A stretch of DNA of 64,000 bases from Dyadobacter bucti (GTDB lineage Bacteria > Bacteroidota > Bacteroidia > Cytophagales > Spirosomataceae). The notes beneath the pieces are model-generated. The model ran no database searches, was not told the DNA's origin, and worked only from the letters and a program-made list of their open reading frames with translations. The stretch lies in the NCBI RefSeq assembly GCF_005869225.1, contig NZ_SWFP01000003.1, forward strand, positions 1 through 64,000, in the 5' to 3' direction. Position numbers and translations under genes: made by a program. Each line of letters begins with the position of its first letter. Position 1 is the first letter of the stretch. This document shows positions 34,284 to 44,164 of the stretch, in pieces.

Positions 34284-35549
34284 TCAAAGCCTGGCGTCAA
34301 CCTTTTCTTTCGGGAAAATCCCCTTTACATCATAAACAATGGGATGATTCTCGCCGGTAGGAATATCGAGATCAAGGAATTCTTGATGACCAACGGCGGC
34401 TATTATTCCCTGATACTTACTGAAATCGTCAATTTTTTCGACCAGATTAAGGCCATATTCATGATAAACCTCCTTCTTATCGGCCCAGGGATCATACACA
34501 AAAATGTTGACCTCATAGGATTGTAATTCTCTGATGATATCAATAACCCGGCTATTACGGATATCCGGGCAATTTTCTTTGAATGTTATGCCCAGTATAA
34601 GTACGTCCTGTCCTTTGATCTTTCTTTCGCTCTGGATAAGAAGTTTAATGAATTGAGTGGCGACATAGGCGCCCATCGAGTCATTGAGACGGCGGCCGGC
34701 CAGGATAATTTCGGGATGATACCCAACTTCTTTGGCTTTTTGCGCAAGGTAAAATGGATCAACACCGATACAGTGCCCACCTACGAGTCCGGGTTTAAAA
34801 GGAAGGAAATTCCATTTGGTTCCGGCAGCTTCAAGTACCTCGGTGGTATCTATATTCAGGAGGTTGAATATCTTGGCCAACTCATTGACGAAAGCAATAT
34901 TGATATCTCTTTGCGCATTCTCGATAACCTTGGCGGACTCTGCTACTCTGATACTGGATGCTTTGAAAGTACCGGCCGTGATAATAGAGGCATACAAAGC
35001 ATTTACCTCTTCGGCAATTTCAGGAGTAGAGCCAGAGGTGACTTTTCTGATTTTCGTCAACGTGTGATGCTTATCACCGGGGTTGATGCGCTCGGGAGAG
35101 TAGCCGCAGAAGAAATCCTTGTTAAAGGTCAGTCCGGAAATTTTTTCAAGAATGGGGACGCAGTAATCTTCGGTGACTCCGGGATAAACTGTTGATTCGT
35201 AAATGACGATATCTCCGTGTTTCAGATTGTGCGCAACGGTTTCAGTTGCTTTACGGACCGGCGTGAGGTCCGGATTGTTGAACTTATCAACCGGCGTGGG
35301 GACAGTTACAATAAAAATGGCAGCTTCATGGATTTCGTCCGGGCTGGCAGTGTAACGTAGCTTTGAGGCTTCCAGTAATCCGGCGTTGTCTACCTCAAGT
35401 GTGCGATCAAAGTGATTCTTTAATTCATTGATTCTTTGCTGGTCAATATCGAGTCCGATCGTATCAAAGATTTTTCCAAATTCGACTGCCAGCGGAAGGC
35501 CCACATAACCCAGGCCGATTACACAAATCGTTTTATTTTTTACGTGCAT
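34284..35549 (-). CDS. UDP-sugar 6-dehydrogenase, TviB/WbpA/WbpO-like
   Basis: The 421-residue protein carries the NAD-binding start [19 protein letters not shown], the middle-domain segment [22 protein letters not shown] and the catalytic cysteine in [19 protein letters not shown]. It oxidises C6 of a UDP-sugar to a uronic acid in two NAD-dependent steps. The sequence pattern is closest to the N-acetylhexosamine enzymes (TviB, WbpO, WbpA) and not to UDP-glucose dehydrogenases. It can supply UDP-GalNAcA together with the epimerase and also UDP-GlcNAcA for the WlbA-C set at 50.8-53.6 kb. A 149-bp spacer separates it from the upstream beta-helix gene. Confidence 0.9.
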   Translation of the reverse strand: MHVKNKTICVIGLGYVGLPLAVEFGKIFDTIGLDIDQQRINELKNHFDRTLEVDNAGLLEASKLRYTASPDEIHEAAIFIVTVPTPVDKFNNPDLTPVRKATETVAHNLKHGDIVIYESTVYPGVTEDYCVPILEKISGLTFNKDFFCGYSPERINPGDKHHTLTKIRKVTSGSTPEIAEEVNALYASIITAGTFKASSIRVAESAKVIENAQRDINIAFVNELAKIFNLLNIDTTEVLEAAGTKWNFLPFKPGLVGGHCIGVDPFYLAQKAKEVGYHPEIILAGRRLNDSMGAYVATQFIKLLIQSERKIKGQDVLILGITFKENCPDIRNSRVIDIIRELQSYEVNIFVYDPWADKKEVYHEYGLNLVEKIDDFSKYQGIIAAVGHQEFLDLDIPTGENHPIVYDVKGIFPKEKVDARL

Positions 35550-35698
35550 ATAGTTGACTATTATTTATCGTTGGGGCGGTCAAAAATAGTCGATCCCGAT
35601 GACTTATAGCTCTTGTTATATGAAAAAATCTTACCGGCTAACTGCTACTGGCAAATAATTGATAGGTTTATTAGAATAAATATCGAAGTTCTGCAACT

Positions 35699-37891
35699 CT
35701 ATGGTTCTACTGTCCAGGTGCCTGATATATCCTGTATAAACCAACTGTTGTCAGTAGATTTTTTTAATGTTATGCGGCTGCCTACTACATTGCTTGTCAA
35801 GTATTTTCCATTTACATTGGAAAGCGGTACGATATTATCTGTTGCATGAGGTACAATGCGGATGTGTTGAGGTGATCTTACTTCAACCGTAACTTGCGGA
35901 AAATTGGCATTAACTTTTGCCATGATAACAGATCTCGTTGCGGTTGAAGTCTGATTATGATATAAGGAAACATAATACGAATTATCCAATGGTTTGTTAT
36001 AAGCGCCAAAATCTACTGCTATCACATTATAAATGTCAGTGACTGTCACCTCCGCATTTATAATGGACATTTTGCCAGGATAAAATGTACCGGACTTAAC
36101 GGGTTCATTTACACTACAATTTAAAATTCTGTTGGAACTGGCAAGATCCCTGAAACTAAAACCAAACGATATCCCTTGCGGGCTGCGCGTATCAACAATT
36201 TTAGGCCGAAGAATGTGAACATTCCCGATATTGCTGTCTCCGGTATCTGCCGCATCTCTATAAACCAGAAATACGGCGCCCGCTGTCGGAGATGCGGATA
36301 ACGCAATATTAGGATTAATTGCGGTGGGATTGATAACCTCAATTGCGCAAGCCCTCGAACCCCAATTGCGCGCTACAAATGCGTTGTATTTAGAGTTTTT
36401 CCATGTCGGATTCTCAATATTTATTGACCCTGCCAGTTGTCCTTTTACCGTTGTGGCTAAAAATCCATAGGTACTTCCATCATCTATGTGATTTGAAACA
36501 ACAACGTCAATTAGTCTGTCGGTCCCTGCAAGCGTACCTGGGCTGATAAGGATACCAGGCCCGGCATTAGCAATTGTTCTGGGATTCTCAATACGAATTC
36601 CTTCTAAAAGGTGCTCTGTCAGACCAGGTTCCAGGTCGATTCCCGCAGCAGGGGCCTGGCCATTTGTATTGGATACAATAGGATTAATAATGTCAATGTT
36701 TTTCCCTGAAACAAGAGAGATGCCTTGTCTCCTGTTGTTTTTGGCCTGAACGTTTATCAGTTTTACATTCTCACAGAATTTTTTTGTTGAAGCTCCGCCC
36801 AAGTAAAAGCCGTCACCTCCACTGTCATTTGCAGACATACCCTCTATAACGGCGTTCGTAATGCCCTCCATTGAAAAAATGTGTCTGTGTTGGCCGGATG
36901 TATAGTTTTCCCGATGGTCCTTGAATGTGACATTGTACCCTCTGATAACAATGTCACTTGCATCGTACATAAAGATCATTCTTTCGGTAGCGCCCAAATT
37001 ACCCATACCTTCCACTACGGTCCCCTCTTCAAAAGTTAGGGTGCGGCCACTTGAGACACGAATACTTCTTATTCTGTAGGAAGCTGCTGACTTCGGGAAA
37101 TGTATTTTTCGATAAAGCCCGTTATTTAGTAAAGTCTGCAAAGCTGCCGTCTGATCGTTAACGCCGTCTGCTACCACCCCGAACCAGTTTACGTTAACAG
37201 TACCATCGTAAACGCGCTCGTATCTGCGACCCGAAGCAACGATCGTCATTGCTCCGTCGTCGGCCAGGGAGGATGCAGCGTTATATCTGAACATACCAAA
37301 TCTGCCAGGGTCGGTGATGAAAACCGCTCCTGCCGTGTCGGCGACACCTGCACGTAGTTCAGCAATAGTAATATAAGGGATGTATCCAGGTGTTTCAACA
37401 AGCGAAATTCTTGCGTTTGAATTGTTTTTGTCAGTTACTTGGTCATCTATCTTGTAGGAAATCTTTGAAACTTGCACGAAGGTTGCCTGATTATTAGCCT
37501 TTTCGTGGCTTCGCAGCAATTGAAAAACTCCATCGCCGGAAGCCTTGGTAAATTTTCCCCTCAAAGTGTATTCAGCGTAAGGGTTGGAAGGAGATAATTC
37601 GGCCCCTACAAAATCGGAGAATGTTCCTCCGGTTTTCTCAAAGCCCTCGGGAAGGATAAGTTTTAACCTGAACGTGTTGGCCCCTTCAAAGACGAACGCG
37701 GTATTAGCGGGGATATACAGATAGCTGGCTCTGATATTTATCTCAAACTCCTCATTTAAGGTAACATATGCCGCGTCCGTACTCATTGAAAATTTAATAG
37801 GATCAATTTTCGGATCGCCAAATGCCGCCATTTTTCCAACTAGCGGATATATTAATAAGATTGTTATGAGATTTAATATAAATATTTTCAC
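35699..37891 (-). CDS. Secreted right-handed beta-helix protein (pectate-lyase superfamily), 730 aa
   Basis: A signal peptide (MKIFILNLITILLIYPLVG) is followed by a 160-residue N-terminal domain of beta character. The GH28/pectate-lyase-3 entry motif NVNWFGVVADGVNDQTAAL lies at about 234-251, and repeated helix rungs follow (IVIRGYNVTFKDH, AVIEGMSANDSGGDGFYLGG, QGISLVSGKNIDIINP). A final domain of about 130 residues (VTVTDIYNVIAVDFGAY to the end) forms another beta unit. Such proteins can be polysaccharide lyases, hydrolases or epimerases, or phage-tailspike-like binders. Within an exopolysaccharide locus it may trim or modify the polymer. No catalytic residues can be assigned. A terminator precedes it, so it likely has its own promoter. 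Confidence 0.82.
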   Translation of the reverse strand: MKIFILNLITILLIYPLVGKMAAFGDPKIDPIKFSMSTDAAYVTLNEEFEINIRASYLYIPANTAFVFEGANTFRLKLILPEGFEKTGGTFSDFVGAELSPSNPYAEYTLRGKFTKASGDGVFQLLRSHEKANNQATFVQVSKISYKIDDQVTDKNNSNARISLVETPGYIPYITIAELRAGVADTAGAVFITDPGRFGMFRYNAASSLADDGAMTIVASGRRYERVYDGTVNVNWFGVVADGVNDQTAALQTLLNNGLYRKIHFPKSAASYRIRSIRVSSGRTLTFEEGTVVEGMGNLGATERMIFMYDASDIVIRGYNVTFKDHRENYTSGQHRHIFSMEGITNAVIEGMSANDSGGDGFYLGGASTKKFCENVKLINVQAKNNRRQGISLVSGKNIDIINPIVSNTNGQAPAAGIDLEPGLTEHLLEGIRIENPRTIANAGPGILISPGTLAGTDRLIDVVVSNHIDDGSTYGFLATTVKGQLAGSINIENPTWKNSKYNAFVARNWGSRACAIEVINPTAINPNIALSASPTAGAVFLVYRDAADTGDSNIGNVHILRPKIVDTRSPQGISFGFSFRDLASSNRILNCSVNEPVKSGTFYPGKMSIINAEVTVTDIYNVIAVDFGAYNKPLDNSYYVSLYHNQTSTATRSVIMAKVNANFPQVTVEVRSPQHIRIVPHATDNIVPLSNVNGKYLTSNVVGSRITLKKSTDNSWFIQDISGTWTVEP

Positions 37892-37956
37892 AGTTGAGTG
37901 GGTTAAATTTGAACAATTTTAACTAAAAAGTGAATATAATTCATTTGAAAGAAAAA

Positions 37957-37989
37957 ATTCTACAAATTTTATGTTATAATTTGTAGAAT
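37957..37989 (-). terminator. AT-rich factor-independent terminator
   Basis: ATTCTACAAATT (37957-37968) and AATTTGTAGAAT (37978-37989) form a perfect 12-bp stem with a 9-base loop. On the minus strand the hairpin is followed by TTTTTTCTTT. It lies 74 bases after the end of the glycosyltransferase gene at 38064 and upstream of the beta-helix gene, so it should end the upstream operon. Confidence 0.75.
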
Positions 37990-38063
37990 AAATGTGCGCG
38001 CCCGTGAGCGTCATTTAGATCTACAACGCTGGTATACAGGTGGGAAGGATTTGCGGGGAAAAT

Positions 38064-39152
38064 CTATTTCTCTAACTCTTCAACGAGTGAATCTGCATAT
38101 CGGGGTTTTTGCAGGAAATTTTGGTGGCAATTAACGGATAGCCTTTCATAGAGAGATTCGTCTACGACTACCTCGTAAATTTTTTTCATATCGCTTTGAC
38201 GTCGGTCTTCACTAGAGATATCAATAAATATGGCCGACTCCATATCTTTCGCATAATGGACGATTTCCCCCACCGGGGAAACAACGCAGACCAAACCATG
38301 CTGCATCGCTTCTGCAACGCTCATTGCCATTCCTTCAAACGTACTAAGTTGTATGTAAAAATCATAGCGATCAAATAACGACATTCTCTCTTCCATACTG
38401 ACCTCACCTTTAAACTGGATATGATCCTGGATCTTCGCTACATCAATAGCTGCAATCGTTTCGCTGATGTCACCGTCGTTTCGTCCGTACACATCCAGAG
38501 TGGCTGCCACTCCTCTATCTCTTAAATATCTGATTGTATCAACTACCAAAGGCAGGTTCTTCACTTTATTGATTCTGCCCAGAAACATAAATTTTACCTC
38601 CCGGGCAGGACCTACTTTACGGTTTTTAATAAAGGTAGGAGTGGGGTTTGTCAAAAATGATACCGTCCTGATCGGCGCTCCGGGATTTAGCTTATCCCGA
38701 ACGAAATCCCTGGTGGCAATGCCGTCTGTCAAAATAACGTCAGCCGTTTTTGCCGCAGCCCGTGTGAAAAATGCTGAAAGTTTGTGCGGAAAACGTGTAC
38801 TATGGTTAAATGAAAAGAACTTTATTTTACTGTTGAGCCTTTTTACAAACACACCAACAAGGGACGCTCTCCAAAGCGAGCACACCATGATTTCCGGGTC
38901 AAAATCCAGTATGGCCCGGATAATTCTAGGCAGAACAAACGGATATAAGTAAAATGGATAATTGAAAGAGACAAAAGCACGCTTTTCAGTCTCAGTAAAA
39001 TTATTTATAAGATCCTGATTTACAGTTCCTAACACAATAATTTTTAGAAAGTATTTTTCATTTAAAGCAGGGACAGCAGATAATAGTGCCACCTCAGCAC
39101 CGCCCAACGCGATGTCGTGAAGGACATATACAAGTTTCTTTTTGTCTTTCAA
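38064..39152 (-). CDS. Glycosyltransferase family 4 (GT-B)
   Basis: The 362-residue protein starts KKLVYVLHDIALGGAEVALL, the typical GT4 acceptor-domain opening. The donor domain contains FMFLGRINKVKNLPLVVDTI and FYIQLSTFEGMAMSVAEAMQHGLVCVVSPVGEI, with the acidic pair EGMAMSVAE that binds the sugar nucleotide. It probably adds one residue of the repeat unit at the inner face of the membrane. The gene lies 13 bases after the second beta-helix gene and is the last one before the terminator at 37957. Confidence 0.92.
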   Translation of the reverse strand: MKDKKKLVYVLHDIALGGAEVALLSAVPALNEKYFLKIIVLGTVNQDLINNFTETEKRAFVSFNYPFYLYPFVLPRIIRAILDFDPEIMVCSLWRASLVGVFVKRLNSKIKFFSFNHSTRFPHKLSAFFTRAAAKTADVILTDGIATRDFVRDKLNPGAPIRTVSFLTNPTPTFIKNRKVGPAREVKFMFLGRINKVKNLPLVVDTIRYLRDRGVAATLDVYGRNDGDISETIAAIDVAKIQDHIQFKGEVSMEERMSLFDRYDFYIQLSTFEGMAMSVAEAMQHGLVCVVSPVGEIVHYAKDMESAIFIDISSEDRRQSDMKKIYEVVVDESLYERLSVNCHQNFLQKPRYADSLVEELEK

Positions 39153-39165
39153 TGGATTGACGTGG

Positions 39166-40395
39166 CTATTTAATGAGAACTTTGTTTGTACTCTTCATGA
39201 TATCTCCAATACGGGTATCCTGAAGTTGATTTGCTTTGCTGTAAGATTTGCCCTGGTTTACTAACTTCAAATTGGTAATCTTATATTTAATTCCACCCTC
39301 CAGTAGCTCTTTGTTGCCTTGGATGAAATAATAATCTAAAAGTCCTTTTTTGGTATTTCGTGTAAAAGTAGGATTGATCAGCTCGAATTCGCCGGTTATT
39401 TTGTCTGTATTATAAAAATGTGATATTTGTTTTAGGCCGATAGTAGAAACATCGAATGTGGCTCCATAACAAGCCGGATCATCTATCAGATCTTTCCAGT
39501 TGTTGATTTTCACACTAATTTTGTTTGGTTCGCATTTATTTTTACTATCTGTGAATAACGCCGAGAAATTAGCAGTAGCAAGTACCGGGCCTAAATTATT
39601 TTTTGTTTCTAGATTATTGAAAACACAATTGACATATTTGCTGGTACAATCGTTTGGTTCGAACGAAACAGCAGTCTGTGGTTTCACAATATTAGATTTT
39701 ATCTTTTCGCCTGTTTCTTCGATGTATACATTATTAAATCGTCCGTTAATTATACCGGTGATCAATATTCCCACTCGCGTGGAATTTAGTATTTTCAAGC
39801 CATTGATAGTAATGTTTTCACTTTGTTTACCCCAGTTGGTCCTGACAGTCAAGCCATCGCCGGAACTTTTTGTAATTGTTGCGTTTGATATGATCACATT
39901 GCTTGGGGCATAAAGCGCAATTCCAGAACCATATTCCGATGTCACATAGCCTTCGTTAGCTTTACTTCCTTCTATATTTATTCCGTCAATAAATACATCC
40001 TTCACATCTCCGTAAACGAACAACATGTATCCATTTGTTTTCATGCCAGACGGACATTTTAGTTTACTTCCTTTTGGAAAGTACAACCTGTTTCCCGAAT
40101 TAATATTCAGATGGTTTCGATTATTATTCCGAAGTGAGCTGTCGATTCCGATAGTAATTGCATAAGGTGGAAATTTGACGTACTTGTGCTGTTTTAAAAA
40201 TTTGTTGATGTAAGGTGAGTAGTTAAAATCGGGTACTATTTTATTTTGTCCGTTAATTCCCTTCAAATACGGTTCAATACTCACACCGTATTTGATAGTG
40301 CTATCCCGCAGTATTTTCTCTCTGTTAAGGTTTTGAGATACTACGGTAGAGGAAATGAAACAAGCCATAAAGGCATAAAGAATTTGCTTAAACAT
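39166..40395 (-). CDS. Secreted beta-helix protein, 409 aa
   Basis: It has a signal peptide (MFKQILYAFMACFISSTVVSQ). Then come FPPYAITIGIDSSLRNNNRNHLNINSG, a substrate-groove-like start of a beta-helix, and the rungs KDVFIDGINIEGSKANEGYV, NVIISNATITKSSGDGLTVR and NITINGLKILNSTRVGILITG. The repeats are clearer than in the 730-aa protein and the protein lacks extra domains. The pattern is that of the parallel beta-helix superfamily of lyases, hydrolases and epimerases. Location between a polymerase-glycosyltransferase block and a further transferase suggests it acts on the secreted polymer. It is the second such protein in the locus. Enzyme type cannot be assigned. Confidence 0.78.
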   Translation of the reverse strand: MFKQILYAFMACFISSTVVSQNLNREKILRDSTIKYGVSIEPYLKGINGQNKIVPDFNYSPYINKFLKQHKYVKFPPYAITIGIDSSLRNNNRNHLNINSGNRLYFPKGSKLKCPSGMKTNGYMLFVYGDVKDVFIDGINIEGSKANEGYVTSEYGSGIALYAPSNVIISNATITKSSGDGLTVRTNWGKQSENITINGLKILNSTRVGILITGIINGRFNNVYIEETGEKIKSNIVKPQTAVSFEPNDCTSKYVNCVFNNLETKNNLGPVLATANFSALFTDSKNKCEPNKISVKINNWKDLIDDPACYGATFDVSTIGLKQISHFYNTDKITGEFELINPTFTRNTKKGLLDYYFIQGNKELLEGGIKYKITNLKLVNQGKSYSKANQLQDTRIGDIMKSTNKVLIK

Positions 40396-40557
40396 ATCGT
40401 AATGATTTAAGTTTTAAAGTTGACATGGCCCGGGCCAGACGTCCGGATTCGTAGCGGGAGGGAATACCTGTAATTTTCTTGAAGGCAGGTTCACTAGGAA
40501 AACGACTGCCGCCTAGTATTATTCCGCAACAACTTCGGAAAACGTGTTCCAAGACGG

Positions 40558-41709
40558 TCAAATATCATTATTCAATAGTTTATCGAAGTGATTTTTGTTT
40601 TTAACTAACTCATTATTAGGGAGTTTTAACTTTTTTATATTTGACCTAAATCTTTTGTAGTCTTCAGTATCAATACCATATCGCGCAACCTGCAAAATAT
40701 ATTCGTTTAGTTCTGCTGGTGTATCAAAAACCATTCCAATGCCCCCGACAGCATTCGAATAGTAGTCGAAATAGTCATTATGAACGTATAAAAAAGGTAG
40801 TTCAACGTTTACTGCATCCCAGAATGCACCACTCGCGCACAAAGAATAGTTGGCATTACTATAATAAAATACCGCAAAGCTGGACTCATCAAGCAGGCTG
40901 TCTAATTCTTCCCTTGTATAATATCCAAAGTCTTGTTTGTAGTGAACATAATTGTTTAAATGCCCGTCCATATCCCTATATACACGCCCACAGATATTAA
41001 ACTTGCAATTGTTTTTAAAATCTGTTTTCATAACCTGCTCAGCTACTTCAAACAAATATTGCGTGTATTTATGAATTGTCGCAACTCCAATTGAAGAAAA
41101 GACAATTCTCTGACTTGTGATTTCTTTCTCGGCTTTATCTGTAAATGGGTAAGGGTGATCTATAACAACACTAGTTTGACCTGTGAAATCGGGCAACACT
41201 TTTATAAGGTTTTGATAAATGCTTTCACCAAGGATAATATAGCTTACTTTCGTTTTATGGATTTGCATGGCTTGTTTGAGAAACCATCCCCATATTTTGT
41301 TCAGAAAGTGCTTGTTAAATTTAAGAGACTCTAGCTCCCCATGCATTACCAGGGTGGTTCGTACATTTGATTTGCAAAAATTTTTGAATAGGAAGTGTGC
41401 GAACGGATGAATTAATAAAACAAATAGATGCCTTTCATTTTTGGCTTCCAGCTGTCTGATAATAGTTTTAAGGGATTTGAATTGTAAATAGGCTCTAATA
41501 AATTCTTTAAGTCCTCCTCGCCGATCGTATATATTTATTTCTTCAAATTTAATATTATCAAGTTTATTCTTCTGAAATTCAATGTGCGTAGAGTCTGCAA
41601 AAAATGTGATCGGTTCTTTGGGATTCTCCTGTTGAAGTAGGTGAATGAACGAGGCATTGAATTGCTCATGCTGAATTCCAACAGATGATATATCAGCTAC
41701 ATAAATCAT
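40558..41709 (-). CDS. Putative glycosyltransferase, GT-B-like, 383 aa
   Basis: I recognise the overall build but not a named family. The start MIYVADISSVGIQHEQFNASFIHLL and RTTLVMHGELESLKFNKHFLNKIWG resemble acceptor domains. A region with IVFSSIGVATIHKYTQYLFEVAEQV and FNICGRVYRDMDGHL is the likely donor-domain core, followed by FAVFYYSNANYSLCASGAFWDAVNVELPFLY, which takes the place of the usual E-x7-E. No membrane span is evident. It lies 15 bases after the EpsG-like gene, in the middle of the locus, so a role in adding a sugar to the repeat unit is likely. Confidence 0.65.
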   Translation of the reverse strand: MIYVADISSVGIQHEQFNASFIHLLQQENPKEPITFFADSTHIEFQKNKLDNIKFEEINIYDRRGGLKEFIRAYLQFKSLKTIIRQLEAKNERHLFVLLIHPFAHFLFKNFCKSNVRTTLVMHGELESLKFNKHFLNKIWGWFLKQAMQIHKTKVSYIILGESIYQNLIKVLPDFTGQTSVVIDHPYPFTDKAEKEITSQRIVFSSIGVATIHKYTQYLFEVAEQVMKTDFKNNCKFNICGRVYRDMDGHLNNYVHYKQDFGYYTREELDSLLDESSFAVFYYSNANYSLCASGAFWDAVNVELPFLYVHNDYFDYYSNAVGGIGMVFDTPAELNEYILQVARYGIDTEDYKRFRSNIKKLKLPNNELVKNKNHFDKLLNNDI

Positions 41710-41724
41710 AATTGCGGTGTGTAA

Positions 41725-42798
41725 TTACTTACTAAAAATAGTTTTATAAGGAATAAATGTTCCGTCCGAACCATTGAGGGCTGTAGTGAATTTCAGGAGC
41801 GAGAATGCTGAAACTACAATAAATATTATTATTTTATATATACGTTTGGCGTAGAGATAAGCTAGCGGTAATAATAATATCTGATAAATGTCGTAGTAGC
41901 GGGCAAGTCTTCCAAATATCAAACTGATTGGTGAGAAGATACTGAAAATGATAATACCGAAGACATATAAATTGAAAAGTCCGTTAAACATTTTCCTATC
42001 CTCATTATTATAGTCTACAAAACCGACCAGGATAGCAAAAAATAATATTCTTCCCAAAAGGCCTTTTATCAAAGTTGTATAAGGGTTCGCCTCAGTTTCC
42101 ATTCCCAAAGTCATGTAGAGTTCTACTTTTCTCGCTGAAATCAGAGTGCCAAATGTACTCATGATCCTCTCAGAAAATAGCACGCAAAAGAGTGTAAATA
42201 CAACTATGGATAGTACTTTGATGGTATCCCACTTGAAAGTATACAACCAGTATGCGGGGATGAACACGATTGCGGAATTGTGTATGAGGGAGGCTAAAAG
42301 TACAACTACAAGGAATTTTAAAAGAGACCTTTCAACGACAAAAATTAGAGCAATCAGAGTTAAAGCGATAGAAAGATCCTGACGTACACCAAAGCCACTT
42401 CCCACGAAGCTGTATGATAAAAGGAGAAAAAGGGAAAATAAAGGGAATGGACTGTATTTGAATAAAACAAAGTATGTAAGAACGATAATGTAAATAGCAC
42501 AAAAGAACAGAAAAGGGGTATAATTCGAGCTAATGAGTAATTTGAAGCTACGAACCAACATTTCATATCCTATCTCCATTGCTGTTCCGCCGATCGGACG
42601 GATATCTATTATTTTGAAATAGTAAAGATAGTTTTCCCAGTCAGTTCCCGTTTCCCAGCGAATGCCTGCAAATATAACCATGGTAATGCCGAGGAGCGCC
42701 ATTAAACTAATTTTAATAGCCTTTCGTCTGTCCACGATGAATAAATCCCAGGCAGAGAAAAGAAAAAAGAAAAGATATACAGCAAAGTATATTCCCAT
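41725..42798 (-). CDS. EpsG/Wzy-like polysaccharide polymerase
   Basis: The protein has 357 residues and about ten membrane spans. The N terminus (IYFAVYLFFFLFSAWDLFIVDRRKAIKISLMALLGITMVIFAGIRWETGTDWENYLYYF) has the EpsG-family arrangement with the R-x-E-x-G-x-D-W-x-x-Y motif after the second span. Later comes GFGVRQDLSIALTLIALIFV, another conserved point. EpsG-type proteins polymerise lipid-linked repeat units on the outer face of the inner membrane, replacing classical Wzy. It is placed between two glycosyltransferase genes, 15 and 18 bases away. It is the only polymerase candidate in the locus. Confidence 0.87.
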   Translation of the reverse strand: MGIYFAVYLFFFLFSAWDLFIVDRRKAIKISLMALLGITMVIFAGIRWETGTDWENYLYYFKIIDIRPIGGTAMEIGYEMLVRSFKLLISSNYTPFLFFCAIYIIVLTYFVLFKYSPFPLFSLFLLLSYSFVGSGFGVRQDLSIALTLIALIFVVERSLLKFLVVVLLASLIHNSAIVFIPAYWLYTFKWDTIKVLSIVVFTLFCVLFSERIMSTFGTLISARKVELYMTLGMETEANPYTTLIKGLLGRILFFAILVGFVDYNNEDRKMFNGLFNLYVFGIIIFSIFSPISLIFGRLARYYDIYQILLLPLAYLYAKRIYKIIIFIVVSAFSLLKFTTALNGSDGTFIPYKTIFSK

Positions 42799-42816
42799 TT
42801 TGTGTTTGTTGAATAT

Positions 42817-44133
42817 TTACAAATCAGCCATGAGCGCGGCCACTTTCTTGGTTTGATTTCGTCTTGAGTACTTCGTTATGTTAGTAAGGCCCTCGGGAAT
42901 CATTATTTTCCCGTTTTTAATGTATTCCTCAATCTTGGAGCTTAACTGGGCGTATACTTCATCCTCGTTGTCACAAAAAAATCCTAGCCCTGTTTCCGTG
43001 AGTATTTCTTCGACTACATCCCCGTCAGAAGGGCAACATAGAACCGGCTTTTGCATGGCAACGTAGTCGAATATTTTGCTGGTAGTTAAACCTTTAAAAT
43101 TTTTGCCAAAGGAAATAAGCAGGGCAATTTGAGATTTGTCTATCTCTTTAAACAGTTCTTCTTTAGGAATTCTGTCCGTGCATGTGTAGTATGGCTCGTA
43201 GCCTCTTAGAAGTTCAGCAATTCTTTCCTTTGACCCAGGTTTGTAAGTGACACCTATAAATTTGAGATTCAGATGTATGATGTTTTTATATTCATCCGCA
43301 GTTCTTTTGAAGCCATTTAGGAAAATCTCGATATTTTGCTGAGGGTATAGCGAACCGTTGTGGACAATTGTGAATTCTGTGGGAGGAGTATTTGTAATTC
43401 TTTCAGATGTTGTCACATTATAATCTTCTTCGAAAAAGCCGTTGTAAATTGTAACTCCGGGGACAGATACGAATCTGGATATTCTGTTTGTATATTCGTC
43501 TGATACAGAGGTAACCACCGAGGCAGTCTTAACCCATTTTTTTTCCATCTTGCTTGTGATCCATTGAACAAGCTTATGCAGACGTGTAGGTTTGAAATTG
43601 TAAGTATCGCTTACCTCTCTTGTGTTCCAGTCATCCCGGTAGTCAGCTATCCATTTTACACCAAATTTCTTATTTAAATAGAAACCGGTGTAAAAGAGTG
43701 GATACGGGTCCGTGATTACCAGCGCTTTTTTTATAGACGGATCAGCACTGACAATTTTAGAAGCCTGTTCGATAAATGATCGAAACTCATTAAGCTGAAA
43801 TATACCAAAATACATCAGGATATAATCCAATAAGTTGAAAGCTTTTCGTATATAGGAATGTTTGTTTTTAAAGTTCTTGTTGATTCTTAATTTTAAGATG
43901 TTTTTATATGGCAATGTATGTAGTTCATAGTTTTCATGTATTTCGTGTTCAATTCTTTCTCCCACCGGTACATACAAGTCTTCAAGGGATTTTAAAGGAT
44001 GGCCCCAGTTTCTGGTTACGAAAATTGGGTAATACCCAAATTCTTTTAAATACTTTGCCAAAGCCCATGTCCGTTGCGTGCCAGTTTCATCTGCCGGAGG
44101 AAATCGATAAGAAATTATTAATATCTTCTCCAT
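42817..44133 (-). CDS. Glycosyltransferase family 4-like protein, 438 aa
   Basis: The start EKILIISYRFPPADETGTQRTWALAKYLKEFGYYPIFVT is characteristic of a group of GT4 enzymes with the PP-x-x-x-x-G-x-x-R motif. Central segments are ADYRDDWNTREVSDTY and MEKKWVKTASVVTSVSDEY. The donor domain has FTIVHNGSLYPQQNIEIFLNGF and IALLISFGKNFKGLTTSKIFDYVAMQKPVLCCPSDGDVVEEI. It should use a nucleotide sugar to extend the repeat unit. It lies between the flippase and polymerase genes with spacers of 31 and 18 bases. Sugar specificity is unknown. Confidence 0.9.
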   Translation of the reverse strand: MEKILIISYRFPPADETGTQRTWALAKYLKEFGYYPIFVTRNWGHPLKSLEDLYVPVGERIEHEIHENYELHTLPYKNILKLRINKNFKNKHSYIRKAFNLLDYILMYFGIFQLNEFRSFIEQASKIVSADPSIKKALVITDPYPLFYTGFYLNKKFGVKWIADYRDDWNTREVSDTYNFKPTRLHKLVQWITSKMEKKWVKTASVVTSVSDEYTNRISRFVSVPGVTIYNGFFEEDYNVTTSERITNTPPTEFTIVHNGSLYPQQNIEIFLNGFKRTADEYKNIIHLNLKFIGVTYKPGSKERIAELLRGYEPYYTCTDRIPKEELFKEIDKSQIALLISFGKNFKGLTTSKIFDYVAMQKPVLCCPSDGDVVEEILTETGLGFFCDNEDEVYAQLSSKIEEYIKNGKIMIPEGLTNITKYSRRNQTKKVAALMADL

Positions 44134-44164
44134 TAATTTCTTTATTATTTTGAAAGCGGGTTAT

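Noticed and set aside
34653..35195. Plus-strand frame of 180 codons inside the dehydrogenase gene
   Set aside because: It is antisense to a clearly conserved enzyme and has no recognisable protein features.
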